DNA of 64,000 nt from assembly GCA_045639905.1 (NCBI GenBank), contig JAZUDZ010000026.1, forward strand, positions 1-64,000, written 5' to 3'. Below the pieces are notes generated by a model, which had not been told where the DNA came from, made no database searches, and saw only the letters and a list, made by a program, of their open reading frames with translations. This DNA comes from RGIG426 sp045639905. GTDB lineage: Bacteria; Bacillota; Clostridia; Oscillospirales; Acutalibacteraceae. Position numbers and translations under genes: made by a program. Below, in pieces: positions 35,370-46,465 of the stretch (positions within the stretch are counted from its first letter, which is position 1; each line of letters starts with the position of its first letter).

Positions 35370-35419
35370 ATTGTCCTCGAAAGGGACCGTTTATTGCTTA
35401 TTCATAGGAGGAAATGCAA

Positions 35420-36931
35420 ATGTTTACGATTGATCAAATTAAACAAGTTACATTCACGGAGAAAAAGGGCGGATACATGGCTCAGGAAGTCGATGATTTT
35501 ATCGACGGTGTCCTTGAAACCCTTGAGGCTGCCAATGCAGAAAACTTAGCCAATCGTGGTAAGCTTGATACTTTGGCCAGCAAACTTGTTGAGTATCGTA
35601 ATAAAGAAGATTCCATCAATGCTTCTATTGTCAAAGCTCAGACAATTTCTGATTCTATGATTAAAGAAGCCGAGGAAAAAGTATCGGCTATGATTGCTGA
35701 AGCTGAAGAGAAAGCTTCCTCCATGGTTGCGGATGCCGAGCAGAAAGCAAATGCACTCATGGAAGATGCCACCAGCAAATCCAATACTTTGATTTCTGAC
35801 GCGCAGGAACAGTCTTCTACAATGATTCGTGAGGCGAATGAACAGGCTGAAGCAACAACATCCTCTGCACAAAATCGCAGTGATGCTCTTTTGGCGGAAA
35901 CCGAAGAAAAAGTTGCTAAGATGCAAGCGGATGCGGATAAAGACATCAAAGATAAGCTTGCGGAACTTGAAAAGGAAACGATTTACAGAGAGAACTGCAT
36001 TGCCGAACTTACAAATGCTGCGGTTGATTTTAAAGAGAAATTATTTGGAATCTATGAAGAGCATTCCAAGGTGATTAATCAACTCCCATCCAAACGGATT
36101 GACATGAAAACATATGTTGAACCCGTTGTAGAAGAGCCGGCACCTGTTGTCGAGCCCGCGGTTACCGATTTGAATGACGAAGTTGCTGATTCTTTTGTTT
36201 CTCCGGTTTATGAGATTCCCGACGAGCCGGTGAATGAAGTTGCTGACTTTGGCGCTCCGGAAGAGAATTCATTTGATTTTACAACCTCTGAAGAAGATTC
36301 TTCCGAAGTGGTAGAAGATGTGTTTGATTTCGGCGCATCTGACACGGAGGATGTTCAGGAAGGGAACGAATCAGACGCATTTGACTTTACATCTCCTGTT
36401 GCTGATGCATTTAATGAAACTTCTTTAGATTTCACGACTCCTGAAATCCCGGATGCAGAAATTTCTTTTGATGCTCCTGCAGTTGAGGAAGAGCCGACTT
36501 TTTCTTTTGAAACTCCCAGCGAGGATGAGAACGCAACCGAAGAAGCCACATTTGATTTTGGTGGTTCTGTATCCGATATTTCCTTTGATTCTATTGGAAC
36601 TGATACATTAGGTGATGGCTTGGAATTTGGCACATCCTCTTTTGATCCCGACGAAAATACCGATATTTCTTTCGGACCTGCTTTTGGCGAAGAAAATGAA
36701 GGTAGTGATATTTCCTTTGGTCCCGCATTTGGTGCGGATTCCGACAATGATCTCTCTGTTGATGCATTTGATTTTAAATTAGACGACATTGAAGATATTG
36801 ATTTGCCGAAATCCGACGATCTTTTGTGGCCTGAAGAGGATTCTCCGAAATCCGATTTTAGTGACTTGCAGTTCGGCGATGATGTCGACACCGGTGCCGC
36901 TTTTAATCCGTTTGGTGCCAGTGACAACTAA
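35420..36931 (+). CDS. divIVA: DivIVA-domain protein with a long acidic C-terminal tail
   Basis: DivIVA proteins sense curved membrane at poles and septa and recruit division or wall-growth partners. Residues 1-60 form the lipid-binding domain (MFTIDQIKQVTFTEKKGGYM, AQEVDDFID). Residues 65-205 are a coiled coil with heptad-like repeats of AEEKVSAMIAEAEEKASSM. The remaining 280 residues are disordered and acidic, with Phe every 8-15 residues and repeats such as FDFTT and ISFGPAFG (near 415 and 430). Normal DivIVA proteins are about 160-250 residues. AGGAGG lies 8 bases before ATG 35420; the ATG at 35414 is too close to it. Confidence 0.93.
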   Translation: MFTIDQIKQVTFTEKKGGYMAQEVDDFIDGVLETLEAANAENLANRGKLDTLASKLVEYRNKEDSINASIVKAQTISDSMIKEAEEKVSAMIAEAEEKASSMVADAEQKANALMEDATSKSNTLISDAQEQSSTMIREANEQAEATTSSAQNRSDALLAETEEKVAKMQADADKDIKDKLAELEKETIYRENCIAELTNAAVDFKEKLFGIYEEHSKVINQLPSKRIDMKTYVEPVVEEPAPVVEPAVTDLNDEVADSFVSPVYEIPDEPVNEVADFGAPEENSFDFTTSEEDSSEVVEDVFDFGASDTEDVQEGNESDAFDFTSPVADAFNETSLDFTTPEIPDAEISFDAPAVEEEPTFSFETPSEDENATEEATFDFGGSVSDISFDSIGTDTLGDGLEFGTSSFDPDENTDISFGPAFGEENEGSDISFGPAFGADSDNDLSVDAFDFKLDDIEDIDLPKSDDLLWPEEDSPKSDFSDLQFGDDVDTGAAFNPFGASDN

Positions 36932-36942
36932 GTTTTGATTTT

Positions 36943-36976
36943 AAAAGCGGCGTACCGCTATTGGTATGCCGCTTTT
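36943..36976 (+). terminator. terminator after divIVA
   Basis: A 14-bp stem with one G-U pair (36943-36956 with 36963-36976) ends in T. It separates the division genes from lspA-rluD. Confidence 0.88.
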
Positions 36977-36999
36977 TACTTGCATAGGAGGCTAAACAA

Positions 37000-37650
37000 A
37001 TGACCAAATTTGCTTGGCTTATTTCCAAAATTAAGAAACAATTGGGATGGACAGTGTTTGTGGCCTTCCTTGTTTTTGCAGACCAGCTGACGAAAGTTTG
37101 GGCATCAATTCATTGTATCAATTCTCCGGTAAGTTGTATTCCGGGTGTTTTTGATTTCCGTTATACGGAAAATACGGGAGCAGCATGGAGTATTCTTTCC
37201 GGAAAAACGGTTTTACTTAGTATTTTTACCGGAGTACTGTTGTTAGGTCTTTTGTTTTTGTTATTTAAAGGTGTTTTTCGCCAACCGCTTGAATGGATTT
37301 CCATTGTATTAATTATTGGCGGGGGACTTGGTAATTTAATTGATCGTATTTTTCGTGGTTATGTAATCGATTTCATTCATACTTTGTTTATGAATTTTCC
37401 AGTTTTCAACTTTGCAGATTGTTGTGTGTGTGTCGGCGCGTGTTTGATGCTGCTGGCCATACTCATCTATGATAGAAAAGACCGAAAGGAAGGGACTTCT
37501 CTTGGAACAGAAACAGCTAGTAATTCCGGCGATTCTGTCGGGAGAACGTCTGGACAAAGCGATTGCGCAACTTCTGAATGTGACACGGTCCACAGCACAA
37601 AAATGGTTGGAGAACGACCTGGTTCAGATCAATCAGATAACGAAAAATAA
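37000..37650 (+). CDS. lspA: lipoprotein signal peptidase II, extended over rluD
   Basis: LspA cuts the signal peptide from lipoproteins after Lgt has acted. Four membrane segments and the conserved residues are present: Asn112, Asp115 and Arg116 (GNLIDR), Asp124 (VIDFI) and Asp140 (FNFAD); the last two are the catalytic pair of the family. The usual protein ends near residue 160. Here the frame goes on for about 56 residues of low-complexity Ser/Asp/Gly-rich sequence, and this part is read from rluD codons in another frame. The ATG has AGGAGG 8 bases upstream. Confidence 0.94.
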   Translation: MTKFAWLISKIKKQLGWTVFVAFLVFADQLTKVWASIHCINSPVSCIPGVFDFRYTENTGAAWSILSGKTVLLSIFTGVLLLGLLFLLFKGVFRQPLEWISIVLIIGGGLGNLIDRIFRGYVIDFIHTLFMNFPVFNFADCCVCVGACLMLLAILIYDRKDRKEGTSLGTETASNSGDSVGRTSGQSDCATSECDTVHSTKMVGERPGSDQSDNEK

Positions 37651-38416
37651 GAAGTATACGGTTTCTGAAGGCGAGTTATTGAGTGTAACAATTCCCGATA
37701 CACAACCGAGTGAATTGGAAGCGGAAGAAATTCCGCTAAACGTTGTCTATGAAGATGAGCATTTGCTTGTTGTGAACAAGCCAAAAGGGATGGTAGTTCA
37801 CCCAGCTCCGGGACACAGTGCCGGTACGCTTGTGAATGCTTTGATGGCTCATTGCGGGGATTCTTTATCTGGTATCGGTGGGGTTGCGCGTCCCGGGATT
37901 GTTCATCGAATCGATAAAGATACCAGCGGGCTTTTAATGGTTGCAAAGGATGATTTTGCACATCAAGGCTTGGCGGAACAGATAAAGGCACACACCTTTA
38001 CACGTGTTTATGAGACAATTGTTTGCGGTCATCTAAAAGAAGATAAGGGAACGGTTAATCAGCCGATTGGAAGACATCCTAAGGACCGAAAGAAAATGGC
38101 TGTTGTTGAAGGACATTCTCGTCCGGCTGTATCACATTTTGAGGTACTGGAACGTCTTTCCGGCTATGATCATGTGCGTGTAACTTTGGAGACGGGAAGA
38201 ACTCATCAAATACGAGTGCATATGGCCTATTTGGGGCACCCGGTTTTGGGAGACACGGTTTATGGTTCAAAGAAACCGGTTGCCGGGCTGGATGGACAGT
38301 GCTTACATGCAAAAAAAGTCGGATTTGTTCATCCGATTACCGCTCAATATTTGGAATTTGACAGTGAACTTCCAGATTATTTTACCAAACAACTAGAACG
38401 ACTTAGAGAACATTAA
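37502..38416 (+). CDS. RluD-type rRNA pseudouridine synthase
   Basis: The enzyme makes pseudouridine in 23S rRNA. It has an N-terminal S4 domain (ERLDKAIAQLLNVTRSTAQKWLENDLVQIN) and a catalytic domain with Asp in VHRIDKDTSGLLMVAK, plus LETGRTHQIRVHMAYLGHPVLGD. I choose the TTG at 37502 (LEQKQLVIPA), which has AAAGGAAGGG 7 bases upstream; an ATG at 37469 in the same frame adds 11 residues but has no ribosome site. Either way it overlaps lspA by about 150-180 bases in a different frame. Pairing with lspA is standard in Firmicutes. Confidence 0.95.
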   Translation: MEQKQLVIPAILSGERLDKAIAQLLNVTRSTAQKWLENDLVQINQITKNKKYTVSEGELLSVTIPDTQPSELEAEEIPLNVVYEDEHLLVVNKPKGMVVHPAPGHSAGTLVNALMAHCGDSLSGIGGVARPGIVHRIDKDTSGLLMVAKDDFAHQGLAEQIKAHTFTRVYETIVCGHLKEDKGTVNQPIGRHPKDRKKMAVVEGHSRPAVSHFEVLERLSGYDHVRVTLETGRTHQIRVHMAYLGHPVLGDTVYGSKKPVAGLDGQCLHAKKVGFVHPITAQYLEFDSELPDYFTKQLERLREH

Positions 38417-38431
38417 GGATGGTGTTTCAAT

Positions 38432-39625
38432 ATGGAGTATCAATTTTCTGAAGGGCTTAAGAATTTGCAGCCTTCTGCAATTCGTGAAATTTTAAAGTAT
38501 GCATCAGGGTCTTCCATTATTTCTTTGGCTGCGGGAAACCCCTCTCCGGAAGCTTTTCCCAGTGAGAAAGTTGCGGAGATTTCCAATCGTTTACTGACGG
38601 AAAAGCCGATTGATGTTTTACAGTACAGCATTACCGAAGGATATGCCCCGCTGCGCGACCATGTGAAAACACGTATGAAAACGGTTTACGGTATCGGTTC
38701 GGAAGATGATGATGTAATTATTACGGCTGGTGCACAGCAGGTTATGAGTTTGCTTACCAAAACCACATGCAACAACGGGGATGTTATCATATGCGACAAT
38801 CCTGCTTTTATCGGTGCGCTGAATATGTTCCGTTCTCTCGGATGCCAATTGGTTGGTGTTGAGCTGGAAGCGGACGGTCAGAATTTGAATGCTTTGGAAG
38901 AGGCTTTGAAAGCCAATCCGAACGCCAAATTTATCTATACGATTCCGAATTTCCAAAATCCGATGGGAATCACGGCCAGTTTGGAAAAACGTAAAGGTAT
39001 GTATGCACTTGCAAAGAAATACGGAGTTTTGATTTTAGAAGATAACCCGTACGGAGATTTGCGGTTTGACGGGGAAGATGTTCCTTCTATCAAATCATTT
39101 GATACGGAAGGTATTGTAGTATATGCCGGTTCATTTTCTAAAGTGGTGGCCCCCGGTCTTCGCGTTGGGTTTGCCATTGGTCCGAAAGCTTTGCTTGCGA
39201 AGATGACCGTTTCAAAACAGGGAGAAGACGTTCATACCAATATTTGGGCACAAATGATTTGCGATGAGATTCTTCAGGACCATTTTGACGAGCATCTTAA
39301 GTTCCTTCAGAGTTTGTATCGTGAGAAGGCCCATTTGATGATGGATCTTATTGAAAAGCATTTGGTCCCATATGGTGTTAAGTATTATCCGGTGGAAGGC
39401 GGATTGTTTGTTTGGTGTGATTTGCCGAAAGAGATTTCCATGAAGGAGTTTTGCTCTCGCGCTGTCCAGGAAAAACAGGTGGCTGTTGTTCCCGGAAATG
39501 CATTTTTACCGGATGAAAATAATCCGTGTAATTCTATTCGTTTGAACTATTCTACACCGACCAATGAAAATATGTGTATTGCGATGGCTCGCCTTGAAGA
39601 ACTACTGAAAGAAATGACAAAGTAA
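38432..39625 (+). CDS. PLP-dependent aminotransferase, class I/II (MocR-domain-like / 2-aminoadipate type)
   Basis: The 397-residue enzyme is a fold-type I aminotransferase. It has NPSPEAFPSE near the N-terminus, TAGAQQVMSLLTK, IPNFQNPMGITAS, EDNPYGDLRF and the PLP lysine in AGSFSKVVAPGLRVGF. This set is typical of the LysN / aromatic aminotransferase group with broad substrates. The exact substrate cannot be told. It follows rluD by 15 bases and precedes trpS by 12, so it probably shares their transcript; a link to aromatic amino acids is possible but only suggested by trpS. Confidence 0.88.
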   Translation: MEYQFSEGLKNLQPSAIREILKYASGSSIISLAAGNPSPEAFPSEKVAEISNRLLTEKPIDVLQYSITEGYAPLRDHVKTRMKTVYGIGSEDDDVIITAGAQQVMSLLTKTTCNNGDVIICDNPAFIGALNMFRSLGCQLVGVELEADGQNLNALEEALKANPNAKFIYTIPNFQNPMGITASLEKRKGMYALAKKYGVLILEDNPYGDLRFDGEDVPSIKSFDTEGIVVYAGSFSKVVAPGLRVGFAIGPKALLAKMTVSKQGEDVHTNIWAQMICDEILQDHFDEHLKFLQSLYREKAHLMMDLIEKHLVPYGVKYYPVEGGLFVWCDLPKEISMKEFCSRAVQEKQVAVVPGNAFLPDENNPCNSIRLNYSTPTNENMCIAMARLEELLKEMTK

Positions 39626-39637
39626 GAGGAAAAGATT

Positions 39638-40648
39638 ATGGAAGAAACTGTACAGAAAAAACGGGCATTAAGTTTTATTCAGCCGACCGGTATTCCTACG
39701 TTGGGTAACTATCTTGGTGCTCTTCGCAATTGGGTAACCATTCAAAATGAAACGGATATGGAATGTGCATTCGCCGTTGCGGACCTGCATGCTATTACCG
39801 TTCGTCAGGAATCGGCTGCATTTCGCAAACAGATTTATGAAACCTATGCTTTGCTTTTGGCTCTTGGATTAGATCCGGAAAAGAATATGGTGTTTGTTCA
39901 GTCCCAGGTCCCGGCCCATACGGAGCTTTCCTGGCTTTTGTCCAGCTGTACCGGATTTGGCGAACTGTCTCGTATGACGCAGTTTAAAGATAAATCGCAA
40001 AAACATGCTGACAATATTAACCTTGGATTGTTTTCTTATCCAACTTTAATGGCTGCCGATATTCTTCTGTATCAAACGGATTATGTTCCGGTTGGTGCTG
40101 ACCAAAAACAACACGTGGAACTTACAAGAACACTCGGTGAACGGTTTAATTCGCTTTATGGAAATGTGTTTAAAATTCCCGAACCGTATATTATGAAAGC
40201 TTGTGCCCGTGTGCGTTCTCTTCAGGATCCGACTAAGAAAATGTCTAAGTCGGATGAAAATGTCAACAGCTTTATCTCTTTGCAAGATGATAAGGATACG
40301 ATTTTGCGTAAATTTAAACGTGCTGTAACCGATAGCGAGGCCTGCGTTCGTTATGCAGAAGGCAAAGACGGAATAAACAATCTGATGGAAATTTATTCTG
40401 CCTGTACCGGCAAGTCCTTTGAAGAGATTGAAAAAGAATTTGACGGAAAAGGATACGGTGATTTTAAAATTGCCGTTGGTGAGTCGGTTGCTAATGAGCT
40501 TGCTCCGATTCAGGCTCGTTTATTTGAATACATGAAAGATAAGGCTCAGTTGGAAGCACTGATGAAAGACGGTGCTCAAAAAGCACAATGGGTTGCTTCC
40601 AAAACAGTCTCCAAAGCCAAGAAAAAGATGGGCTTTGTTCAAGTTTAA
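39638..40648 (+). CDS. trpS: tryptophanyl-tRNA synthetase
   Basis: TrpS charges tRNA-Trp. The 336-residue class I enzyme has the HIGH-type motif [13 protein letters not shown], the binding-site segment [34 protein letters not shown] and the KMSKS loop ([12 protein letters not shown]). Length and motifs are standard. No T-box leader is present because the gene lies inside an operon. Confidence 0.98.
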   Translation: MEETVQKKRALSFIQPTGIPTLGNYLGALRNWVTIQNETDMECAFAVADLHAITVRQESAAFRKQIYETYALLLALGLDPEKNMVFVQSQVPAHTELSWLLSSCTGFGELSRMTQFKDKSQKHADNINLGLFSYPTLMAADILLYQTDYVPVGADQKQHVELTRTLGERFNSLYGNVFKIPEPYIMKACARVRSLQDPTKKMSKSDENVNSFISLQDDKDTILRKFKRAVTDSEACVRYAEGKDGINNLMEIYSACTGKSFEEIEKEFDGKGYGDFKIAVGESVANELAPIQARLFEYMKDKAQLEALMKDGAQKAQWVASKTVSKAKKKMGFVQV

Positions 40649-40653
40649 CTTTT

Positions 40654-40684
40654 AAAAGGCCCCGTTTTACAGACGGTGCCTTTT
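40654..40684 (+). terminator. probable terminator after trpS
   Basis: A 12-bp stem with one mismatch (40654-40665 with 40673-40684) is followed by TTTTCGTTTT. Confidence 0.7.
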
Positions 40685-40707
40685 CGTTTTGGAAAGGTGG
40701 TGGCAAG

Positions 40708-42666
40708 ATGGATCATTTTGAACTGGTAGCGCCATATTCTCCGACGGGAGACCAACCGGAAGCAATAGAAAATCTCTGTAAAGGAATTGAATCCGGGTAC
40801 CGTGAACAGACTCTACTCGGTGTAACCGGTTCCGGTAAAACATATACGATGGCTAATATTATCGCCAAAGCCAATCGTCCGACGCTGGTATTGGCTCATA
40901 ATAAAACTCTTGCCGCTCAGCTTTGTAGTGAATTTAAAGAGTTTTTTCCAAACAACGCGGTTGAGTATTTTGTCAGTTATTATGATTATTATCAGCCAGA
41001 GGCTTATGTTGCCACAACGGATACATATATTGAAAAGGATTCGGATATTAACGACGAAATTGATAAACTGAGGCATTCTGCGACATCGGCGCTTTCGGAA
41101 AGACGAGATGTAATTATTGTCGCCAGCGTTTCCTGTATTTACAGCTTGGGTGACCCGATTGATTATCGTAGTATGGTGATTTCTCTTCGGCCCGGTATGC
41201 AACTTGAACGAGACGGCTTTATTACGAAACTTGTTTCTTTGCAATATGAGCGCAATGATGTGAATTTTGTGCGAAATAAGTTTCGGGTTCGTGGGGATGT
41301 TGTGGATGTGTATCCGGCCTATGCCTACGACACAGCACTTCGTGTGGAATTTTTCGGTGACGAAGTTGACAGGATTTGTGAGATAAATCCCCTTACCGGT
41401 CAAATAAAAGAAGAAATCACACATGTTGCTATCTATCCGGCTTCTCATTATATTATTCCACCCAATAAAATGGAGCGTGCCATCACGCAAATCCGAAAAG
41501 AAATGGAGGACCGTGTTCTCTATTTCAAAAACGAAGGGAAATTAATTGAGGCTCAACGAATTCAGCAGCGTACAAATTATGATATGGAAATGCTGCAGGA
41601 AATTGGAATGTGCAAGGGAATCGAAAACTACAGTGCCGTGTTTTCGGGAAGAAAACCCGGAGAACCTCCTTATACGTTGATTGACTATTTCCCGGATGAT
41701 TTTTTACTGTTTGTCGATGAATCGCATGTAACTTTACCGCAGGTTAGGGCAATGTATGCCGGAGACCGTGCCAGAAAAACATCTCTTGTGGATTATGGTT
41801 TCCGTCTGCCCAGCGCATATGATAATCGTCCGCTGAATTTTGACGAGTTTTATCGTCATGTGAATCAGGTAGTTTTTGTCAGTGCAACTCCGGGCGATTT
41901 TGAAAAGGAAAAATCATCTCAGATTGTGGAACAGGTGATTCGTCCGACCGGACTTTTGGACCCGGAAACCTTTGTTAGACCTGTTGAAGGGCAGATTGAT
42001 GATTTATTGGCTGAAATTTCCAGTCAAGCAGAAAAAGGGGAACGTACCCTGGTCACGACCTTGACAAAGAAAATGGCAGAGGATTTAACGGATTATTTAA
42101 ATACGGCCGGTGTGAAAGTTCGATATATGCATCACGATGTTGATACGATGGAACGTATGGAGATTATTCGTGATCTTCGACTGGGCACATTTGATGTTCT
42201 TGTTGGTATAAACCTTTTACGTGAGGGACTTGACTTGCCGGAGGTTTCTCTGGTGGCTATTTTGGATGCGGATAAAGAAGGGTTTCTGCGTTCGGAAACA
42301 GCCTTGGTTCAAACAATCGGACGTGCAGCTCGAAATGCCGATGGCCGTGTTATTCTATATGCCGACACCATAACGCCTTCGATGGAGCGCGCTTTATCCG
42401 AAACCGCAAGACGTCGTAAGATTCAAATGCAATATAACGAAGAGCACGGAATTGTTCCGAAAACCATTATGAAGGACGTCCGTGATGTTTTGGAAATTAC
42501 AAAGCATGATGTTAAGGATCAGAATGGACGTCGGATGACAAAAGCAGAAAAACAAAAATGGATTGAAGAAATGAAGAAAGAAATGCGACAAGCATCAAAA
42601 ATGCTCGAGTTTGAGCATGCTGCATGGCTCAGAGATAAAATCAGAGAATTACAAGGAGAAGACTGA
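40708..42666 (+). CDS. uvrB: excinuclease ABC subunit B
   Basis: UvrB verifies DNA damage and recruits UvrC. The 652-residue protein has Walker [11 protein letters not shown], the beta-hairpin region [21 protein letters not shown], helicase motifs ([48 protein letters not shown]) and the C-terminal UVR motif ([25 protein letters not shown]). I use ATG 40708 with GGTGG upstream; the open frame extends to 40588 but runs back through trpS. It overlaps uvrA by one base (TGATG). No LexA box is apparent in the 60 bases before it. Confidence 0.98.
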   Translation: MDHFELVAPYSPTGDQPEAIENLCKGIESGYREQTLLGVTGSGKTYTMANIIAKANRPTLVLAHNKTLAAQLCSEFKEFFPNNAVEYFVSYYDYYQPEAYVATTDTYIEKDSDINDEIDKLRHSATSALSERRDVIIVASVSCIYSLGDPIDYRSMVISLRPGMQLERDGFITKLVSLQYERNDVNFVRNKFRVRGDVVDVYPAYAYDTALRVEFFGDEVDRICEINPLTGQIKEEITHVAIYPASHYIIPPNKMERAITQIRKEMEDRVLYFKNEGKLIEAQRIQQRTNYDMEMLQEIGMCKGIENYSAVFSGRKPGEPPYTLIDYFPDDFLLFVDESHVTLPQVRAMYAGDRARKTSLVDYGFRLPSAYDNRPLNFDEFYRHVNQVVFVSATPGDFEKEKSSQIVEQVIRPTGLLDPETFVRPVEGQIDDLLAEISSQAEKGERTLVTTLTKKMAEDLTDYLNTAGVKVRYMHHDVDTMERMEIIRDLRLGTFDVLVGINLLREGLDLPEVSLVAILDADKEGFLRSETALVQTIGRAARNADGRVILYADTITPSMERALSETARRRKIQMQYNEEHGIVPKTIMKDVRDVLEITKHDVKDQNGRRMTKAEKQKWIEEMKKEMRQASKMLEFEHAAWLRDKIRELQGED

Positions 42667-45488
42667 TGGCAAACGAAAAAATCGTCATAAAAGGCGCTCG
42701 TGTGCATAACTTGAAAAATATCAATGTCGAGATTCCAAGAGATAAATTGGTTGTTTTATCCGGTTTGTCCGGTTCGGGAAAGTCTTCCTTGGCATTTGAT
42801 ACCATATACGCAGAAGGACAGCGTCGTTATGTGGAAAGTCTGTCGTCTTATGCCAGACAGTTTTTGGGGCAAATGGACAAGCCGGATGTGGATGTGATGG
42901 AAGGTTTATCTCCGGCCATTTCTATTGACCAGAAAACCACTTCCAAAAACCCTCGTTCTACTGTCGGAACCGTTACGGAAATATATGACTATTTGCGTTT
43001 ACTTTACGCCAGAATCGGTATTCCGCATTGTCCTGTATGCGGCAAAGTTATCAAACAGCAAACGGTAGATGAAATTGTTGACCAACTTTTGTCTCTTGAA
43101 GAAGGAACTAAAATCCAATTGATGGCCCCGATTGTTCGCGGACGAAAAGGGGAGTATGCGAAAGAGTTTGAAAACGCCCGGAAAAATGGTTTCGTCAGGG
43201 CTCGTGTGGATGGTGTCATCTATGATTTAAGCGAAGATATTTCACTTGATAAGAATAAAAAGCATACCATTGAGATTATGGTTGATCGCTTGGTTGTCGG
43301 TCCTTCGATTCGTACGCGGCTTGCCGATTCTGTTGAAACCGCCACCGCTCTTTCCGGCGGTCTTTTAACGGTTAATGTAATTGGCGGTCAGGATTTGGAA
43401 TTTTCTCAAAATTTTGCCTGCCCGGAGCATAATGTTCGATTGGAAGAACTAGAGCCTCGTATGTTCTCATTTAACAATCCTCTTGGAGCATGTCCTACTT
43501 GTTCCGGTCTTGGTGTTACGATGACATTGGATCCGGAATTAATTTTTAAAGACAAGAAGAAATCCATCCGAAACGGTGGAATTAATTCTGCCGGTTGGTC
43601 CTTTATGGACGGTGGAAAGGTCTCGAAAATGTATTTTGAGGCGGTTGCCGCCTATTGTAACTTTTCTTTGGATACTCCTATTTGTGAACTCCCGGACGAG
43701 GCGATTGATGTTTTATTATATGGTACTCGTGGCGTTCCGATTATGATGGAAAGGGACAGTTATAATGGTCATAGTACCTATAATGCACCTTTTGAAGGTA
43801 TTGTGAATAACCTTGAGCGCCGTTATCGCGAAACGAAAAGCAACTGGATGCGTGAGGAAATCAGCGGTTATATGCGTGAAAATCCGTGCCCTGACTGTAA
43901 AGGTCAAAGACTTCGCGCCGAAGTATTGGCCGTGACCGTTGGCGGAATAAACATTATGGATTTGTGCGATTTGTCAGTTTCAGGTGCTATTTCATTTTTC
44001 GATACATTACAGCTTACGGAGACCGAGCATAAAATCGGCGACGGAATAATTAAGGAAATTTGCAATCGTTTAAGGTTTTTGAAGAATGTAGGGCTTGAAT
44101 ATTTGACACTTTCCCGTGGCGCCGCCACGCTCTCCGGTGGAGAAGCACAGCGTATTCGCTTGGCAACGCAAATCGGAACCTGCTTAACGGGTGTTTTATA
44201 TGTTTTGGACGAGCCCAGTATCGGTCTTCATCAGAGGGATAATGATAAGCTTCTCGGTACATTACAGGAATTACGAGATCTTGGCAATACCCTTTTGGTG
44301 GTTGAGCACGACGAAGATACGATCCGTGCCGCTGACTGGATTGTTGATATTGGCCCGGGGGCCGGCGTCCATGGTGGACAGGTTTTGTATTCGGGAGAAG
44401 TGGATGGTCTTAAAGATTGTAAGAAATCTATTACCGGGCAGTTTTTGAGCGGAAAAAGAAAAATAGTTGTTCCTGATACCAGAAGAGAAGGAAACGGGCA
44501 CGAACTTTTGATAAAAAAAGCCTCGGAGCACAATCTTAAAGATATTGACGTTTGTTTTAAACTCGGTGCTTTTAACTGTGTGACCGGTGTTTCCGGTTCC
44601 GGAAAATCGACACTTATCAATGAGATTTTGTACAAAAAACTTGCATCCGAATTGAATCGTGCTAAAACCCATCCGGGCAAGCACGACGAGATTCTCGGCA
44701 CAGAATATCTTGATAAGGTTATTTGTATTGATCAGTCACCCATTGGGCGTACTCCGCGTTCCAATCCCGCAACCTATACAGGTGTTTTTTCAGATATTCG
44801 AAACTTGTTCGCTATGACTCCCGAAGCCAAGAAACGCGGGTATTCATCCGGTCGTTTTTCGTTTAATGTGAAAGGCGGACGCTGTGAAGCTTGCTGCGGT
44901 GATGGTTTGGTGAAAATTGAAATGCATTTTCTATCGGATATCTATGTTCCTTGTGAGGTTTGCGGAGGAACTCGATTCAATCGTGAAACTTTGGAGGTAA
45001 CCTACAAAGGAAAAAACATATATGATGTTTTGGAAATGACGATTGAAGAAGGTGTGTCGTTTTTTTCGGAAATTCCGAAAATTCACGACCGTCTTAAGGT
45101 GATTCAGGATGTGGGACTCGGATATATTAAAATCGGTCAGCCGGCAACCACATTATCCGGCGGTGAGGCTCAGCGCGTAAAACTTGCTGCCGAACTTTCC
45201 AAGCCGTCAACCGGTAAAACCATCTATATTTTAGATGAGCCGACAACAGGACTTCATTCAGCGGATGTAGAGCAGCTTTTGATTGTTTTGCAAAAGTTGG
45301 TAAATCTTGGAAATACGGTTATTGTGATTGAACATAATTTGGATGTGATTAAATCCGCAGACTACATTGTTGACCTCGGTCCCGAAGGCGGGGAACACGG
45401 TGGCTTGGTTGTTGCCAGCGGCATCCCCGAAGAAGTCGCAAAGGTCAAAAAATCGTACACAGGCCAGTATCTGAAAAAGATGCTGTAA
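42666..45488 (+). CDS. uvrA: excinuclease ABC subunit A
   Basis: UvrA scans DNA for bulky lesions and loads UvrB. The 940-residue protein has two ABC ATPase modules with Walker A motifs [13 protein letters not shown] and [13 protein letters not shown], two signatures ([16 protein letters not shown] and [15 protein letters not shown]), and zinc fingers with [19 protein letters not shown] and CEVCGG. Length and order are standard. It is translationally coupled to uvrB. Confidence 0.99.
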   Translation: MANEKIVIKGARVHNLKNINVEIPRDKLVVLSGLSGSGKSSLAFDTIYAEGQRRYVESLSSYARQFLGQMDKPDVDVMEGLSPAISIDQKTTSKNPRSTVGTVTEIYDYLRLLYARIGIPHCPVCGKVIKQQTVDEIVDQLLSLEEGTKIQLMAPIVRGRKGEYAKEFENARKNGFVRARVDGVIYDLSEDISLDKNKKHTIEIMVDRLVVGPSIRTRLADSVETATALSGGLLTVNVIGGQDLEFSQNFACPEHNVRLEELEPRMFSFNNPLGACPTCSGLGVTMTLDPELIFKDKKKSIRNGGINSAGWSFMDGGKVSKMYFEAVAAYCNFSLDTPICELPDEAIDVLLYGTRGVPIMMERDSYNGHSTYNAPFEGIVNNLERRYRETKSNWMREEISGYMRENPCPDCKGQRLRAEVLAVTVGGINIMDLCDLSVSGAISFFDTLQLTETEHKIGDGIIKEICNRLRFLKNVGLEYLTLSRGAATLSGGEAQRIRLATQIGTCLTGVLYVLDEPSIGLHQRDNDKLLGTLQELRDLGNTLLVVEHDEDTIRAADWIVDIGPGAGVHGGQVLYSGEVDGLKDCKKSITGQFLSGKRKIVVPDTRREGNGHELLIKKASEHNLKDIDVCFKLGAFNCVTGVSGSGKSTLINEILYKKLASELNRAKTHPGKHDEILGTEYLDKVICIDQSPIGRTPRSNPATYTGVFSDIRNLFAMTPEAKKRGYSSGRFSFNVKGGRCEACCGDGLVKIEMHFLSDIYVPCEVCGGTRFNRETLEVTYKGKNIYDVLEMTIEEGVSFFSEIPKIHDRLKVIQDVGLGYIKIGQPATTLSGGEAQRVKLAAELSKPSTGKTIYILDEPTTGLHSADVEQLLIVLQKLVNLGNTVIVIEHNLDVIKSADYIVDLGPEGGEHGGLVVASGIPEEVAKVKKSYTGQYLKKML

Positions 45489-45530
45489 CGGGGATTTTTT
45501 GTAGATGTTTTCGATATGTTTTAAAGAAGC

Positions 45531-45553
45531 AAGGACGTTTTGACGTCCTTTTT
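45531..45553 (+). terminator. terminator after uvrA
   Basis: An 8-bp perfect stem (45531-45538 with 45543-45550) is followed by a T run. Confidence 0.8.
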
Positions 45554-45556
45554 CTT

Positions 45557-45584
45557 TTGAATTTTTAGAGAGTTGTGCTATAAT
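45557..45584 (+). promoter_or_regulatory. promoter of the mrp operon
   Basis: TATAAT (45579-45584) with TGC before it (extended -10) and TTGAAT (45557-45562) with a 16-base spacer lie about 38 bases upstream of the start codon. Confidence 0.65.
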
Positions 45585-45622
45585 GTATTATGTAAAATTA
45601 TGTAAAAAGGAAGTTATGAATC

Positions 45623-46465
45623 ATGAGTGAATGCACACATAATTGTGAAACTTGCGGACAGGCTTGCGGTCATCGCGGAAACCCGGAAAGTCTTATTGAA
45701 AAACCGCATGAATTGTCTTCTGTAAAAAAAGTAATCGGCGTTGTTAGTGGTAAAGGTGGCGTTGGTAAGTCTCTTGTGACATCATTACTTTCCGTATCCA
45801 TAAATCGTCGTGGCTTTCATACGGCTATTTTGGATGCGGATATTACCGGGCCTTCCATCCCGCAGGCTTTTGGAGTTCATGATCGTGCCATGGGGAATGA
45901 ACTCGGCCTTTTACCGTGTCGCTCTAAGACCGGGATTGACATGATGTCTGTGAATCTTCTACTTGAACATGAGTCAGACCCCGTTGTTTGGAGAGGCCCT
46001 GTTCTGGCTGGAACTGTTAAACAATTTTGGTCTGATGTTATTTGGAAAGATGTGGATTATATGTTTGTAGACATGCCACCCGGAACGGGGGATGTTCCAC
46101 TGACGGTTTTTCAGTCTCTTCCGATTGCCGGTATTGTTATTGTTACCTCTCCTCAGGAACTGGTTTCCATGATTGTTGAAAAGGCAGTGAAAATGGCTGA
46201 ACTTATGCACATTCCTGTTTTGGGTGTTGTGGAAAATTTGTCATATTTTGAATGCCCTGATTGTCACGCCAAACATTCCATTTATGGCGAAAGTCATGTG
46301 GAAGAAGTGGCAAAACTGCATGCGATTCCTTCTGTTTCAAGAATTCCGATTGATAAGAAACTTGCTGCTGCTTGTGACAAGGGAACGATAGAATTGTTTG
46401 AAGGCGATTGGCTTGAAGGACTTTGCGATGAACTTGAGAAGGCCGCTCCTTCTGATGCCGTATGA
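45623..46465 (+). CDS. Mrp/NBP35-family Fe-S carrier ATPase
   Basis: These P-loop ATPases hold an Fe-S cluster between two subunits and pass it to target proteins. The 280-residue protein has the deviant Walker A GKGGVGKS near 44, DADITGPSIP, VDMPPGTGDVPL and the cluster-binding CPDCH near 213. The N-terminus has its own cysteine-rich segment (CTHNCETCGQACGH), which could carry a second cluster as in NBP35. The next gene, also cysteine-rich, starts inside its stop codon, so the two are probably made together. Confidence 0.92.
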   Translation: MSECTHNCETCGQACGHRGNPESLIEKPHELSSVKKVIGVVSGKGGVGKSLVTSLLSVSINRRGFHTAILDADITGPSIPQAFGVHDRAMGNELGLLPCRSKTGIDMMSVNLLLEHESDPVVWRGPVLAGTVKQFWSDVIWKDVDYMFVDMPPGTGDVPLTVFQSLPIAGIVIVTSPQELVSMIVEKAVKMAELMHIPVLGVVENLSYFECPDCHAKHSIYGESHVEEVAKLHAIPSVSRIPIDKKLAAACDKGTIELFEGDWLEGLCDELEKAAPSDAV

